Program-made: the position numbers and the translations under genes
In this document: positions 31,046 through 39,445 of the stretch, piece by piece
Position numbering within the stretch: position 1 is the stretch's first letter
How the letters are laid out: each line of letters starts with the position of its first letter
Source of the DNA: Lentzea terrae
GTDB lineage: Bacteria; Actinomycetota; Actinomycetes; Mycobacteriales; Pseudonocardiaceae
Direction: 5' to 3'
Length of the DNA stretch: 64,000 bases
Assembly (NCBI RefSeq): GCF_003265345.1
Contig: NZ_QFWW01000006.1
Location: 455,968-519,967 of the forward strand
The notes under the pieces: generated by a model
Databases searched by the model: none
What the model saw: only the letters and a program-made list of their open reading frames with translations
What the model was told of the DNA's origin: nothing

Positions 31046-32014
31046 GTGACCGCGGCAGGCATCGGCGCCTCCACACTGCGGACGTTCGCGGTGCGGTTGC
31101 GCACAAGTGCGCCGGTCTCCGCGCGCATCCTCTCGGAACTCGCGAGCGAACTCGACCGCGGCGGGCCGGTGGCCGACCTGCTCTGTTCGCACACGGCCGT
31201 GCACAGCCCGCTCTTCGGCATCCAGGCGCTCGCGGGCGTGCGGCTGCTGATGCTGTCCGGAAAGGCGCCGGAGCTGAGCCAGCGGTTCGCCAGCGCGCAC
31301 GCCGCCGCGATGGCCGGCGAGTCCGACTCGACGGCGCTGCTGGCCTGGCTCGCGGCGCGGCGGGCGATCGTCGAGAACGCGGGCGAGATCCTGGCTGCGC
31401 TCGACCGCACGGTTCAGCAGCACCAGCCGAAGACGGCCGGGTTCCTGTTGCGGGGCCTGACCATGATCGGCGCGCCCAGGATCAGGCTGCTGGAGCTCGG
31501 CGCCTGCGCCGGCCTCAACCTGATCCTGGACCGCTACCGCTGGTTCGGGCTCGGCTGGGAGTGGGGCGAGAAGGACTCGCCCGTGCGCCTCGCCGCCGTC
31601 GGACCGCAGCCGCCCGAGCTGGAGATCGTCGAACGCGCCGGCTGCGACCTGCAACCGCGCGACCCGTCGGATCCCAAGCACGCGATGATCCTGCACTCGT
31701 TCATCCCGCCGGAGCACGACGCGCTGCGGTGGGACCTCGACGACGCCATCGAGCTGGCCGCCAAGGTCGGTGTGAAGGTCGACCGCTCGCCCGCCGGACG
31801 GTGGCTGCGCGAGAACCTCGTGCCGCCCGACGAACGCGGCACGTACACGGTGATCTGGCACAGCTCGTTCTGGCCGTACCTGACCGAAGACGAACGCAAC
31901 GAGATCGAGACGACGCTGACGGCCGCGGCGGGCTCCATGCCGCTCGCGCGCGTTTCCTACGAGTCGATCGACTTCCGCTCAAACCCGAGGCTGACGGTCA
32001 CCATCTACAGCTAG
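31046..32014 (+). CDS. DUF2332 family protein
   Basis: A 322-aa protein of the actinobacterial DUF2332 family. LLELGACAGLNLILDRY resembles a SAM-binding glycine motif, so a methyltransferase-like fold is possible but untested; VIWHSSFWPYLTEDER is typical of the C-terminal part. GTG 31046 is chosen because AAGGGAGG lies 5 bp upstream; CCCTT at 31022-31026 can pair with the AAGGG of that site and may mask it. The last 36 bp overlap the convergent serine hydrolase. Confidence 0.75.
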   Translation: MTAAGIGASTLRTFAVRLRTSAPVSARILSELASELDRGGPVADLLCSHTAVHSPLFGIQALAGVRLLMLSGKAPELSQRFASAHAAAMAGESDSTALLAWLAARRAIVENAGEILAALDRTVQQHQPKTAGFLLRGLTMIGAPRIRLLELGACAGLNLILDRYRWFGLGWEWGEKDSPVRLAAVGPQPPELEIVERAGCDLQPRDPSDPKHAMILHSFIPPEHDALRWDLDDAIELAAKVGVKVDRSPAGRWLRENLVPPDERGTYTVIWHSSFWPYLTEDERNEIETTLTAAAGSMPLARVSYESIDFRSNPRLTVTIYS

Positions 32015-32953
32015 GACGCGAAACTCCGCCAGCGCCTCGTCGATCGCGGAACTGTTCCACCGCTGGAGGTTCAGCGCGAGCGACACCTGCCGCTTGCCGT
32101 CCGGGCTGTGGAACGACCACGTGCCCGCACCCCACACCGAACCGTCGTGCCCCCAGAAACCGTTGTGCTCGTGCAACCCGAACCCGTAAGAGACCGTCGA
32201 ACCGTCGAACGCGACCACCGGGCCGGTCTTCTGCATCTCCCGCAACGACTCCGGCGACACGATCTTGCCGTCGAGCAGGGCGGCGAAGAACAGGTTGAGG
32301 TCCTCCACCGTCGAGATCAGCGACGCCGCAACGCCGACCCACGACATGTCGTAGACGCTGTAGTCGCGCGGCGGATCGAGCAACCCGAACAGCGCCTCGT
32401 ACATCGGCGCGTGCGGCCCCTCGATCCGTGACCCCACCGGGAACATCGTGTTGCGCAGCCCCGCGCGTTCGATGACGTTCCTGGTGATCCACCGCTCGGC
32501 CGTCATGCCGGTGACCGACTCGATCAGCCGCCCCAGCAGCAGATAGCCGGTGTTGGAGTAGGTGCCCGCTGGAACAGCAGGCGCGTCGACGCCCAGCTTG
32601 ATCAGCTCGCGCGGGTAGAAGTGCCGGAACTGGTTGTCGTCCAAGCTCTTCGGCGACCCCTCCAGCAGCGACGGGAACGCCAGGAACCGGTAGTCCGCGA
32701 GACCGCTGGTCATGTTCAGCAACATCCGGACCGTCGCCTCGCCGTGGACCGGCTGGTCCAGCCCGATCTTCCCGCGCTCCACCAGTTGCAACACAGCCGC
32801 CGCGGTGAACGTCTTGGTGACGCTGCCGACGCGGTGGCGCGCGGACGGCGTGACATCCCCGAAAGCGCCCTGCCACACGTGCCCGTTGTCGCGCACTTCC
32901 GCCCACACAGCAGGAACTCCGGCCCGGTGGATCGCCTCCAGCGCCGCCTTCAC
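31979..32953 (-). CDS. Beta-lactamase-family serine hydrolase
   Basis: A 324-aa class C beta-lactamase/D-alanyl-D-alanine carboxypeptidase-like (AmpH/esterase-type) hydrolase. The SXXK motif is SVTK in RVGSVTKTFTAAAVLQ, the YXN motif YSN in GTYSNTGYLLLGRLI, and the third motif region is HDGSVWGAG. No signal peptide is visible, so it is probably cytoplasmic, perhaps an esterase. GTG 32953 overlaps the stop of the upstream hydrolase (GTGA), so the two are coupled. Confidence 0.85.
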   Translation of the reverse strand: MKAALEAIHRAGVPAVWAEVRDNGHVWQGAFGDVTPSARHRVGSVTKTFTAAAVLQLVERGKIGLDQPVHGEATVRMLLNMTSGLADYRFLAFPSLLEGSPKSLDDNQFRHFYPRELIKLGVDAPAVPAGTYSNTGYLLLGRLIESVTGMTAERWITRNVIERAGLRNTMFPVGSRIEGPHAPMYEALFGLLDPPRDYSVYDMSWVGVAASLISTVEDLNLFFAALLDGKIVSPESLREMQKTGPVVAFDGSTVSYGFGLHEHNGFWGHDGSVWGAGTWSFHSPDGKRQVSLALNLQRWNSSAIDEALAEFRVLAVDGDRQPRV

Positions 32954-33837
32954 GTCAGCGCCCGGCGCAGCACGTCGCCGATCTCGGCGAACTGGCGCTG
33001 CGACACCTCGGCGGACAACAACGCCTGCGAACCGTGGAACGTGCCGGGCCACTGGTGCAGCTCGACCTGCACGTCCGACTGCATGAGCCGCACGGCGTAA
33101 GCGATGTCCTCGTCGCGGTTCGGGCAGAACTCGGCGGTCGCGACGTAGGCGGGCGGCAGGTCCGAGAGATCCTCGGCGCGCGCCGGTGCCGCGTACGGCG
33201 TGGCGGGCCGGCCGCCCAGGTAGTGCGCCCACGCCTGGGTCGCCTTGGCGCGGTTGTACCAGGGCGTTTCGGTGAAGTGCCGCGCCGACCACGTGGTCAG
33301 CCGGTCGTCGAGGCCCGGCTGGTGCAGCAGCTGGAACCGGATCGGCGGCCCCTGCTCGTCACGTGCCTTCAACGTCAACGCCGCCGCCAGCCCGCCGCCC
33401 GCACTGTGCCCGGCGACCGCGAGCAGATCAGGGTCCGCGGCGTTCTCGTGCGCCCACCGCAGCACCGTCCACGCGTCGTCCAGCGCGGCCGGGAACGGGT
33501 TCTCCGGCGCCAACCGGTAGCCCACCGAGATCACCGTCGCCTGTGACCGTGCGGCCACGCGGGAGGCCCACGGGTGTTCGGTCTCCACGTCGCCGATGCA
33601 CCAGCCACCGCCGTGCATCCAGATGACCGTGCCGCGCGCCTCGAACGGCCGGTAAATCCTGATGGGCACCTCGGGGTCACCGGGCACCACGAGGTCCTCG
33701 ACCTCCATGCCGTCCGTCTCCGCCGGGATGCCGACCGCGAGCTTGGCGAGGAACTCCCGCTCCTGCACCACGTCGGTCAGCTCGGCCTTCGGGAAGAACG
33801 GGACGAAAGCTTCCAACTCGGGATCCATGTGATCCAT
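32950..33837 (-). CDS. Alpha/beta hydrolase, hormone-sensitive-lipase family
   Basis: A 295-aa family IV esterase. The oxyanion motif is HGGG in VIWMHGGGWCIGDVE, the nucleophile Ser is in GHSAGGGLAAALTL, Asp in NRDEDIAYA and the catalytic His in WPGTFHGS. Starts considered: ATG 33837 (preferred, 9 bp after GGAGG) or GTG 33843. Followed in overlap by the serine hydrolase. The PucR-type regulator starts 85 bp away on the other strand, so it is a likely controller of both. Confidence 0.88.
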   Translation of the reverse strand: MDHMDPELEAFVPFFPKAELTDVVQEREFLAKLAVGIPAETDGMEVEDLVVPGDPEVPIRIYRPFEARGTVIWMHGGGWCIGDVETEHPWASRVAARSQATVISVGYRLAPENPFPAALDDAWTVLRWAHENAADPDLLAVAGHSAGGGLAAALTLKARDEQGPPIRFQLLHQPGLDDRLTTWSARHFTETPWYNRAKATQAWAHYLGGRPATPYAAPARAEDLSDLPPAYVATAEFCPNRDEDIAYAVRLMQSDVQVELHQWPGTFHGSQALLSAEVSQRQFAEIGDVLRRALT

Positions 33838-33922
33838 CCTCACGATCCTCCCGCCGATCTTCAGCCGACGTGCGTCGCGCAATCCGGCCCGGCCGCGCGC
33901 CATTCGTCGCTATCGTCGCCGC

Positions 33923-34921
33923 ATGGAGGCATTGGCGACGCGGCTGTCGAACCTCGACTCGCACGTCGAGGGCGCGATCCGGGTGGTGATGTTCTACGAC
34001 ACCCTGATGCGCCGCCGGGTCGATCTCCCTGCGCTGGCACGGGCTTCGGCGGGGCTGGCCGAGTGCGTCGCCGGGATCCGGTTGCACAGCACCGGCAAGG
34101 TGATCCGCATGTCGCCGGGCGGCACCGCGGCCGCCGCACCACAACTCCCGTCCTGCACCACCGCGATCACCCTCGACGACGAGGAGATCGGCGAGGTCTG
34201 GCTCGAACGCACCGGCGTCGCCAATCCGCTCGACGAAGTGGTGCTGGACCGCCTCGCGCTCGCCGTCGCCGCCGTCGTCGAGCGCTACGGTCCCGCGCGC
34301 ACCACCATGGCCGACCCCGCTCTGGTCGAACTGGTCCTCAGCGCCGACAGCGACGAGGCAGGCCGGGCACGAGCCTTGCGGCTGCTGGGTTTCGCACCCG
34401 ACCAACCGGTGCAGGTGGCCGCGGTCAGCTCCAGCCTGCCGCTGGACCGGGTCGCCGCAGCGGTCTGCCCGTCCCGCCCCGTCAAAGCAGCCGAGATCGC
34501 CGGTGTGGGCGCGGTCCTCGCGACCAAGCTCGAAGACTTCCCCGAGGGCGTCCGCGCGGGCGTCGGAACTGCGAACTGCCCCGCCCGGTCCTGGCTCGAA
34601 GCCCGGACCGCCCTGCGCTTCACCACCGCGCGCACCCCGGTCGTCCACTACCCGGACCTGGGCGCACTGGCGCTGCTCGCCGAGGTTCCCGCCGACGTCC
34701 TGCGCGCGAACGCCGACGTCGCCGCGGTGGCCAGATTGTCCGCCGACGACCTCGAAACGTTGGACGCCTACTGCACCACGGGATCACTGCGCCGCGCCGC
34801 CGACCTGCTGCACCTGCACCACAGCAGCGTTTCCCGCCGCCTCGACCAGATCGGCCGCGTCCTCGACGTGTCAGACGTCGGACGGGTCCGCCTCGCGCTG
34901 GCCGCCTTCCGGCTGTTGTGA
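33923..34921 (+). CDS. PucR/CdaR-type helix-turn-helix regulator
   Basis: A 332-aa transcription factor. The C-terminal HTH (about 270-332) reads LDAYCTTGSLRRAADLLHLH then HSSVSRRLDQIGRVL, the PucR HTH_30 pattern in which the domain follows a long sensory region. No known N-terminal domain is obvious to me; it contains DSHVEGAIRVVMFYD and a central alpha/beta region. Divergent from the two hydrolases, so it probably senses an ester or carbon source and controls them. Confidence 0.78.
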   Translation: MEALATRLSNLDSHVEGAIRVVMFYDTLMRRRVDLPALARASAGLAECVAGIRLHSTGKVIRMSPGGTAAAAPQLPSCTTAITLDDEEIGEVWLERTGVANPLDEVVLDRLALAVAAVVERYGPARTTMADPALVELVLSADSDEAGRARALRLLGFAPDQPVQVAAVSSSLPLDRVAAAVCPSRPVKAAEIAGVGAVLATKLEDFPEGVRAGVGTANCPARSWLEARTALRFTTARTPVVHYPDLGALALLAEVPADVLRANADVAAVARLSADDLETLDAYCTTGSLRRAADLLHLHHSSVSRRLDQIGRVLDVSDVGRVRLALAAFRLL

Positions 34922-34929
34922 CGCGGACC

Positions 34930-34941
34930 GCAAACGTTTAC
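34930..34941. promoter_or_regulatory. LacI-type operator GCAAACGTTTAC
   Basis: A 12-bp near-palindrome (one mismatch from GCAAACGTTTGC) in the short gap before the polygalacturonase. This is the classic half-site arrangement of LacI-family operators. No lacI gene is in the window. Confidence 0.55.
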
Positions 34942-34989
34942 AGTCTTGTTCCAACGCCGCCGTTCGCCTCCGATGGAAGAGGACGTCGA

Positions 34990-36354
34990 ATGGACGGCAG
35001 GATCAACCGTCGACTGCTGATGAAGGCCTCCGTCGTGGCGGCGATCGCCACACCGGTCCTGACGCAAGCCGCCCTGGCAGTCGCGGTGCCCGTGCTGCCC
35101 TGGCCGGCCGCCAACGAGATCGTCAAGAACACGAAGCTCCCGTCGTTCCCCGACAAGAACTTCGACGCGACCGCGTACGGCGCCAAGGGCGACAACAAGA
35201 CCGACAACACCGAAGCCTTCAAGAAGGCCATCGCCGCAGCCAACGCGGCCGGCGGCGGCCACGTGATCGTCCCGAAGGGCACCTACGTCACGGGCGCGAT
35301 CCACCTGCTGAGCAACGTCGATTTCCATCTCGAGGACGGCGTGCTGCTCAAGTTCTCCGGCGACGCCTCGAAGTTCCCGACCGTGCTGACGCGCTACGAG
35401 GGCATCGAGTGCATGAACCGCTCCCCCATGGTCTACGCGTACAAGCAGACCAACATCGCGATCACCGGCAAGGGCACGCTCGACGCCGGCGCCACCAGCT
35501 CGTGGAACAAGGGCAGCGACCGCTCGTACCTGGAGTCGTTGGTGGCCAGGGGAACCCCGCCGGAGAAGCGCGTGGTTCCCGGCTCCGGCAAGAACATGCG
35601 CTCCACGTTCGTCGAGCCCTACTCCTGCGACACCGTGCTGATCCAGGGCATCACGTTGAAGAACCCCAAGTTCTGGCAGATCCACCCCACGCTCTGCAAG
35701 AACGTCACGGTCGACGACGTGCACACCGACCCGACAACATCCGCCAACAACACCGACGCGTGCGACCCCGAGTCGTGCGACCACGTCGTGATCTCCAACA
35801 GCGACCTGGGCGCCCACGACGACAACGTGGCGATCAAGTCGGGCCGCGACGAGGACGGCCGGCGGATCAACGTGCCGTGCCAGAACATCGTCGTCGTCAA
35901 CTGCCGCATGAACGGCAACTGGGGCGCCATCACGTGCGGCTCCGAGCAGACCGGCGGGATCCGCAACGTCTACGGCTACAAGCTGAACTGCGTCAACGCC
36001 ACCAAGTTCGCGCTGTACGTCAAGTCGAACACCAAGCGCGGCGGCTTCTCGCAGAACATCAACCTGGACAGCGTGTCCGGCGTCTTCGCGCGCGCGTTCG
36101 TCTACGTGACCACGACCTACAACTCGCAGACGGGCAGCAACGTGCCGAAGTTCGGCCCGTTCTACGTCTCGAACTGCAGCAGCACCAAGGCGTCCAAGGT
36201 GCTCGACGTGTCCGGCCTGCCACAGGAGCACGTGAAGGGGTTGGAGCTGCGGGACTCCAAGTTCACCGTCAGCTCCACCACCAACACCGTCAAGAACGTC
36301 GACGGCCTGAAGTTCACCAACGTCACGGCGAACGGCAAACCGATGACGAAGTAG
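34990..36354 (+). CDS. Secreted GH28 polygalacturonase-like enzyme
   Basis: A 454-aa glycoside hydrolase family 28 protein, right-handed beta-helix. The N-terminus NRRLLMKASVVAAIATPVLT is a Tat-like (RR) signal. The catalytic Asp residues are in NTDACDPE (normally NTDG) and GAHDDNVAIKSG; the GHG motif expected after them appears changed (GNWGAITCGSEQTGG), and KSNTKRGG replaces RIK. It begins with NFDATAYGAKGDNKTDNTEA, typical of exo-acting plant pectin enzymes. ATG 34990 follows GAAGAGG. It is expected to cut galacturonan outside the cell; the LacI-type site at 34930 suggests sugar control. Confidence 0.82.
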   Translation: MDGRINRRLLMKASVVAAIATPVLTQAALAVAVPVLPWPAANEIVKNTKLPSFPDKNFDATAYGAKGDNKTDNTEAFKKAIAAANAAGGGHVIVPKGTYVTGAIHLLSNVDFHLEDGVLLKFSGDASKFPTVLTRYEGIECMNRSPMVYAYKQTNIAITGKGTLDAGATSSWNKGSDRSYLESLVARGTPPEKRVVPGSGKNMRSTFVEPYSCDTVLIQGITLKNPKFWQIHPTLCKNVTVDDVHTDPTTSANNTDACDPESCDHVVISNSDLGAHDDNVAIKSGRDEDGRRINVPCQNIVVVNCRMNGNWGAITCGSEQTGGIRNVYGYKLNCVNATKFALYVKSNTKRGGFSQNINLDSVSGVFARAFVYVTTTYNSQTGSNVPKFGPFYVSNCSSTKASKVLDVSGLPQEHVKGLELRDSKFTVSSTTNTVKNVDGLKFTNVTANGKPMTK

Positions 36355-36357
36355 GGA

Positions 36358-37176
36358 TCAGGCGGCCCGCGGGTAGAGGCGGGCCATCCCAGGCGGCGCG
36401 GCGAAGGGTGCCCACGTGCCCTCCGCCTGCGCCAGCCGGTCGGCCACCACCCACAAGACGGTGGAGTTGAAGCCATATCCCAGGTGCGAGGACGACACCT
36501 GGACGTTCTCCTTGCGGTGTCCCGGTTCCTCGATGCACGACTCCCACGAGACGATGCCGTCGGTCTTGGAGAAGATCGACGTGGCCGGCACCGGGATCGG
36601 TGGCCGGGTCGACTCCAGCGGCGGGAACTCGTCCTTCGGGATGTGCAGGCGCGAGAACAGCGCGAACGCCGGCATCGCGCGTGACTGCACGGGATCGCTC
36701 ATGTTGTACGGCGAGCCCATCGTGATCACCTGACGCACGCGGTGCGGGTGGTCGCGCGCCATCTCGCGGGCGAAGATCCCGCCGAGCGACCAGCCCACGA
36801 TCGACACCGGGCCGCCGTACGCGTCAGAAACCTTCTTCACCAAGGCGTGCATGCCGTCGACCGCGCGGCGCGTCGGGCCGATGTTGCGCCCCAGGCCCCA
36901 CGGGTTCACCTGATAACCCAAACCGGACAAAAAGCGGCGCAGCATCACCGTCGACGAGTCGGCGGCGCCGAGACCGGGGAACACGAGCACCGGGTGCCCG
37001 TCGCCCGCGGGGGCGCCCTTGAGCATCGACCGGCTGACCACGAACTCGCCGACGTCGAGCGCGCAGCGGGTGGGCTCGGTGAGGTACCAGAACAGACCTG
37101 GCGCACTGCCTCTGACGAGGTGGAGGGGAGACACAGCAGGAACGTCGAAGACTTCGTCTGAAGGTACGGCAGACAT
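36358..37176 (-). CDS. Alpha/beta hydrolase of lipase/PHA-synthase-like type
   Basis: A 272-aa hydrolase. The nucleophile motif is GWSLGG in VSIVGWSLGGIFAREMARDH, with HPVLVFPGLGAADSSTVML as the oxyanion strand; catalytic Asp is probably in SIFSKTDGIVSWESC and His in SSSHLGYGFN. No signal peptide. ATG 37176 follows GGGGAGGC. Divergent from the WS/DGAT gene, suggesting a role in storage-lipid turnover. It ends 3 bp from the polygalacturonase stop. Confidence 0.82.
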   Translation of the reverse strand: MSAVPSDEVFDVPAVSPLHLVRGSAPGLFWYLTEPTRCALDVGEFVVSRSMLKGAPAGDGHPVLVFPGLGAADSSTVMLRRFLSGLGYQVNPWGLGRNIGPTRRAVDGMHALVKKVSDAYGGPVSIVGWSLGGIFAREMARDHPHRVRQVITMGSPYNMSDPVQSRAMPAFALFSRLHIPKDEFPPLESTRPPIPVPATSIFSKTDGIVSWESCIEEPGHRKENVQVSSSHLGYGFNSTVLWVVADRLAQAEGTWAPFAAPPGMARLYPRAA

Positions 37177-37318
37177 AGGAGCCTCCCCACACGTCGACAA
37201 CCCCGAGCCGGCGCCCCGGGCCGCGTTGCCCGGTGAGTCCATGATGTTTCGTGAACGATCTTTTCGCCAGTACTTTCGAGTCTCGATTCGCCACGGCCAG
37301 GTAACACGTTGGCAACCT

Positions 37319-37328
37319 CACACGTGTG
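37319..37328. promoter_or_regulatory. Palindrome CACACGTGTG in the WS/DGAT promoter region
   Basis: A perfect 10-bp palindrome, 60 bp upstream of the WS/DGAT start, in a 212-bp region between divergent lipid genes. A possible operator; the palindrome is short enough to be chance. Confidence 0.3.
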
Positions 37329-37388
37329 CACTGCCTCTCACCTGCATGGACGTCGATTCAGACGAAAAGCTCCTCTACCCTTTTTCGA

Positions 37389-38891
37389 GTGGATCGGATG
37401 AGCTCTTTGGACGCAGGCTTCTACTTCATCGAGGACGAGAACGTGCCCATGCACGTCGGCTCGGTCCTGGTTTTCGACGGCGAGGCGCCGTCCTACGGCG
37501 ACGTGATCCGCCTCTTCGCCGCGCGGCTGGACCAGGTGCCGCGCTACCGGCAGAAGGTGAAGGCCCTGCCGTTCCACATCGGCCGTCCGGTCTGGGTCGA
37601 CGACGACCACTTCAACATCCTCTACCACGTGCGCCACACCGCGGTGCCGACGCCGGGCGGTGAGGACCAGCTGCGCAACCTCGCGGGCCGGATCTTCGCG
37701 CAGAAGCTCGACGACAAGAAGCCGATGTGGGAGGTCTGGCTCGTCGAGGGCCTCGAAGGCGGGCGCTGGGCGATCATCTCCAAGGTCCACCACTGCATGA
37801 TCGACGGAGTGTCCGGAACGGACATGCTGCAGCTGCTGCTGGACTTCAAGCAGGAGACCGCGCTGCCCGAGCCGAAGGAGTGGAAGGCCGCGCCGACGCC
37901 TTCGACCATCGACCTCGTGGTCGACGGCGTGCGCGACGCCGTGGTGACGCCCGTGCAGCACCTCTCCGCGTTGCCCGCTCTCGCGCGGAACATGCGGTCG
38001 CTCAGCGAGATCGTGGACTTCGGCAAGTCCGTGCTGAGCTCACTTCCCGGTACCGCACGGCGGTTGGTGACGCGCGCGGCGACCTCGCTGAACGGTCCTA
38101 TTGGGCCGCACCGCCGTTGGGTCTGGGCGCGTGCCTCGCTGGCCGAGATCAAGAAGGTGCGGTCGGTGGCCGGCGGCACCGTCAACGACGTCATCCTGAC
38201 CGCGATCACGCGTGGTTTCCGGGACCTGCTGGAGAAGCGCGGCGAGCTGACCGACGGCATGGTCGTGCGGACCATGGTGCCGGTGTCGATGCGCAAAGCC
38301 GACCAGCACAACGAGCTGAACAACCGCGTCAGCGCTGTTCTGGTGAATCTGCCCGTGGGCGAGGCGGACCCGGTGAAGCGGCTCGCGTCGATCCGCGAGC
38401 AGATGGACGACCTCAAGAACTCGCGTCAGGCCGCAGGTGCTGACGTGATCACGAACCTGTCGAACTTCGCCGCGCCGACGTTGATGGCGCTGGGTTCGCG
38501 GACGGCGATGCGGTTCCCGCAGCAGATCCTGCAGACCGTCACCACGAACGTGCCCGGCCCGCGCATCCCGCTCTACATGCTCGGCCGGCCGCTGGTGGAG
38601 ATGTTCCCGTACGTGCCGGTCGCCTCGACGATCCGGATCACCGTCGGCATCTTCTCCTACCTGGACAAGTTCACCTTCGGCATCAACGCCGACTTCGACG
38701 GCGTGCCGGACGTCCAGCTGCTCGCCGACGGCATCCGGGCCGGCTTCGACGAGATGGTGGCGCTGGCCGCTGAGGCCGAGGAGAAGGCGGAAGCTGCCGC
38801 GGTGGCGAAGAAGCCCGCTCCGAAGCCGCGTGCCGTGAAGGCGACGGCCAAGACCTCGGTGAACGGTGTGAAACCGGAGACGACGGCCTGA
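37389..38891 (+). CDS. Wax ester synthase / diacylglycerol acyltransferase
   Basis: A 500-aa WS/DGAT bifunctional acyltransferase that makes triacylglycerol or wax ester from acyl-CoA. The N-terminus DRMSSLDAGFYFIEDENVPM matches the family, the catalytic HHxxxDG motif is VHHCMIDGVSGTDMLQL, and the C-terminal PLYMLGRPLVEMFPYVPV-like segment follows. A Lys/Ala-rich tail (EEKAEAAAVAKKPAPKPR) is extra. GTG 37389 is preferred over ATG 37398 because family proteins begin with M-RLSP-D; no clear ribosome binding site. Two hydrolases flank it. Confidence 0.93.
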   Translation: MDRMSSLDAGFYFIEDENVPMHVGSVLVFDGEAPSYGDVIRLFAARLDQVPRYRQKVKALPFHIGRPVWVDDDHFNILYHVRHTAVPTPGGEDQLRNLAGRIFAQKLDDKKPMWEVWLVEGLEGGRWAIISKVHHCMIDGVSGTDMLQLLLDFKQETALPEPKEWKAAPTPSTIDLVVDGVRDAVVTPVQHLSALPALARNMRSLSEIVDFGKSVLSSLPGTARRLVTRAATSLNGPIGPHRRWVWARASLAEIKKVRSVAGGTVNDVILTAITRGFRDLLEKRGELTDGMVVRTMVPVSMRKADQHNELNNRVSAVLVNLPVGEADPVKRLASIREQMDDLKNSRQAAGADVITNLSNFAAPTLMALGSRTAMRFPQQILQTVTTNVPGPRIPLYMLGRPLVEMFPYVPVASTIRITVGIFSYLDKFTFGINADFDGVPDVQLLADGIRAGFDEMVALAAEAEEKAEAAAVAKKPAPKPRAVKATAKTSVNGVKPETTA

Positions 38892-38974
38892 GACACGATC
38901 TGACGGTTCAGGCGGGTGCGCACGACCTGCACCTGACCGTAGTAGGACTCGACGCGCGGCTGGGCGCCCTGGGT

Positions 38975-39445
38975 GTGGCGCTCGGCCAGGTCGACGACGT
39001 CCGCATCGAGCTGGAGAACGTGCGGTGGTCGCGCTGGCGTGCTCGCCGCGCGACCGTCGTGTGCCGGGACGTCCACGTGAACCCGCCCGCGACGCTGGTG
39101 TCGTCGCCGGTCGAGTTCCGCGTCGAAGTGGCGCTTTCGGACATTCCGGAGTTACAACTGGTCAGTTGGTTGCCGCTGACCGTCCAGTTGGTCGGCTCGG
39201 AGTTGCACGTGCGGCTGCACCGCTGGCTGCCGGCACGCGTGTTCGCGGTGCCGGAGCTTCCGCGGGGCATCGAGCTGACCGGCGTCGAACAGCATCCTGA
39301 TCACTTCGTGCTGACCGGAGCCGCCCCCGTGCTGCGGGAGCGGCTCACGCTGGGTCAGCTGGCCGACGTGGTGAGGCGGTTGGCGTCCATCCAGCCCAAG
39401 ACCCGCTCGGACACGACCTCGGGGATCTCCATCTGGGGCACGTGA
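38975..39445 (+). CDS. DUF2993/LmeA-like protein
   Basis: A 156-aa protein from the GTG, but the coding frame continues upstream without stop to CTG 38888, giving 185 residues with LRHDLTVQAGAHDLHLTVVG first. No ATG/GTG/TTG is available there, so an unusual CTG start coupled to the WS/DGAT stop is possible. The pattern of beta strands (VRIELENVRWSRWRARRA, VDVHVNPPATLVSSPVEF-like, LSDIPELQLVSWLPLTVQLV) resembles DUF2993/LmeA lipid-associated proteins. The last 91 bp are antisense to the convergent hydrolase. Coupled to WS/DGAT, so a role in lipid handling is likely. Confidence 0.6.
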   Translation: MALGQVDDVRIELENVRWSRWRARRATVVCRDVHVNPPATLVSSPVEFRVEVALSDIPELQLVSWLPLTVQLVGSELHVRLHRWLPARVFAVPELPRGIELTGVEQHPDHFVLTGAAPVLRERLTLGQLADVVRRLASIQPKTRSDTTSGISIWGT

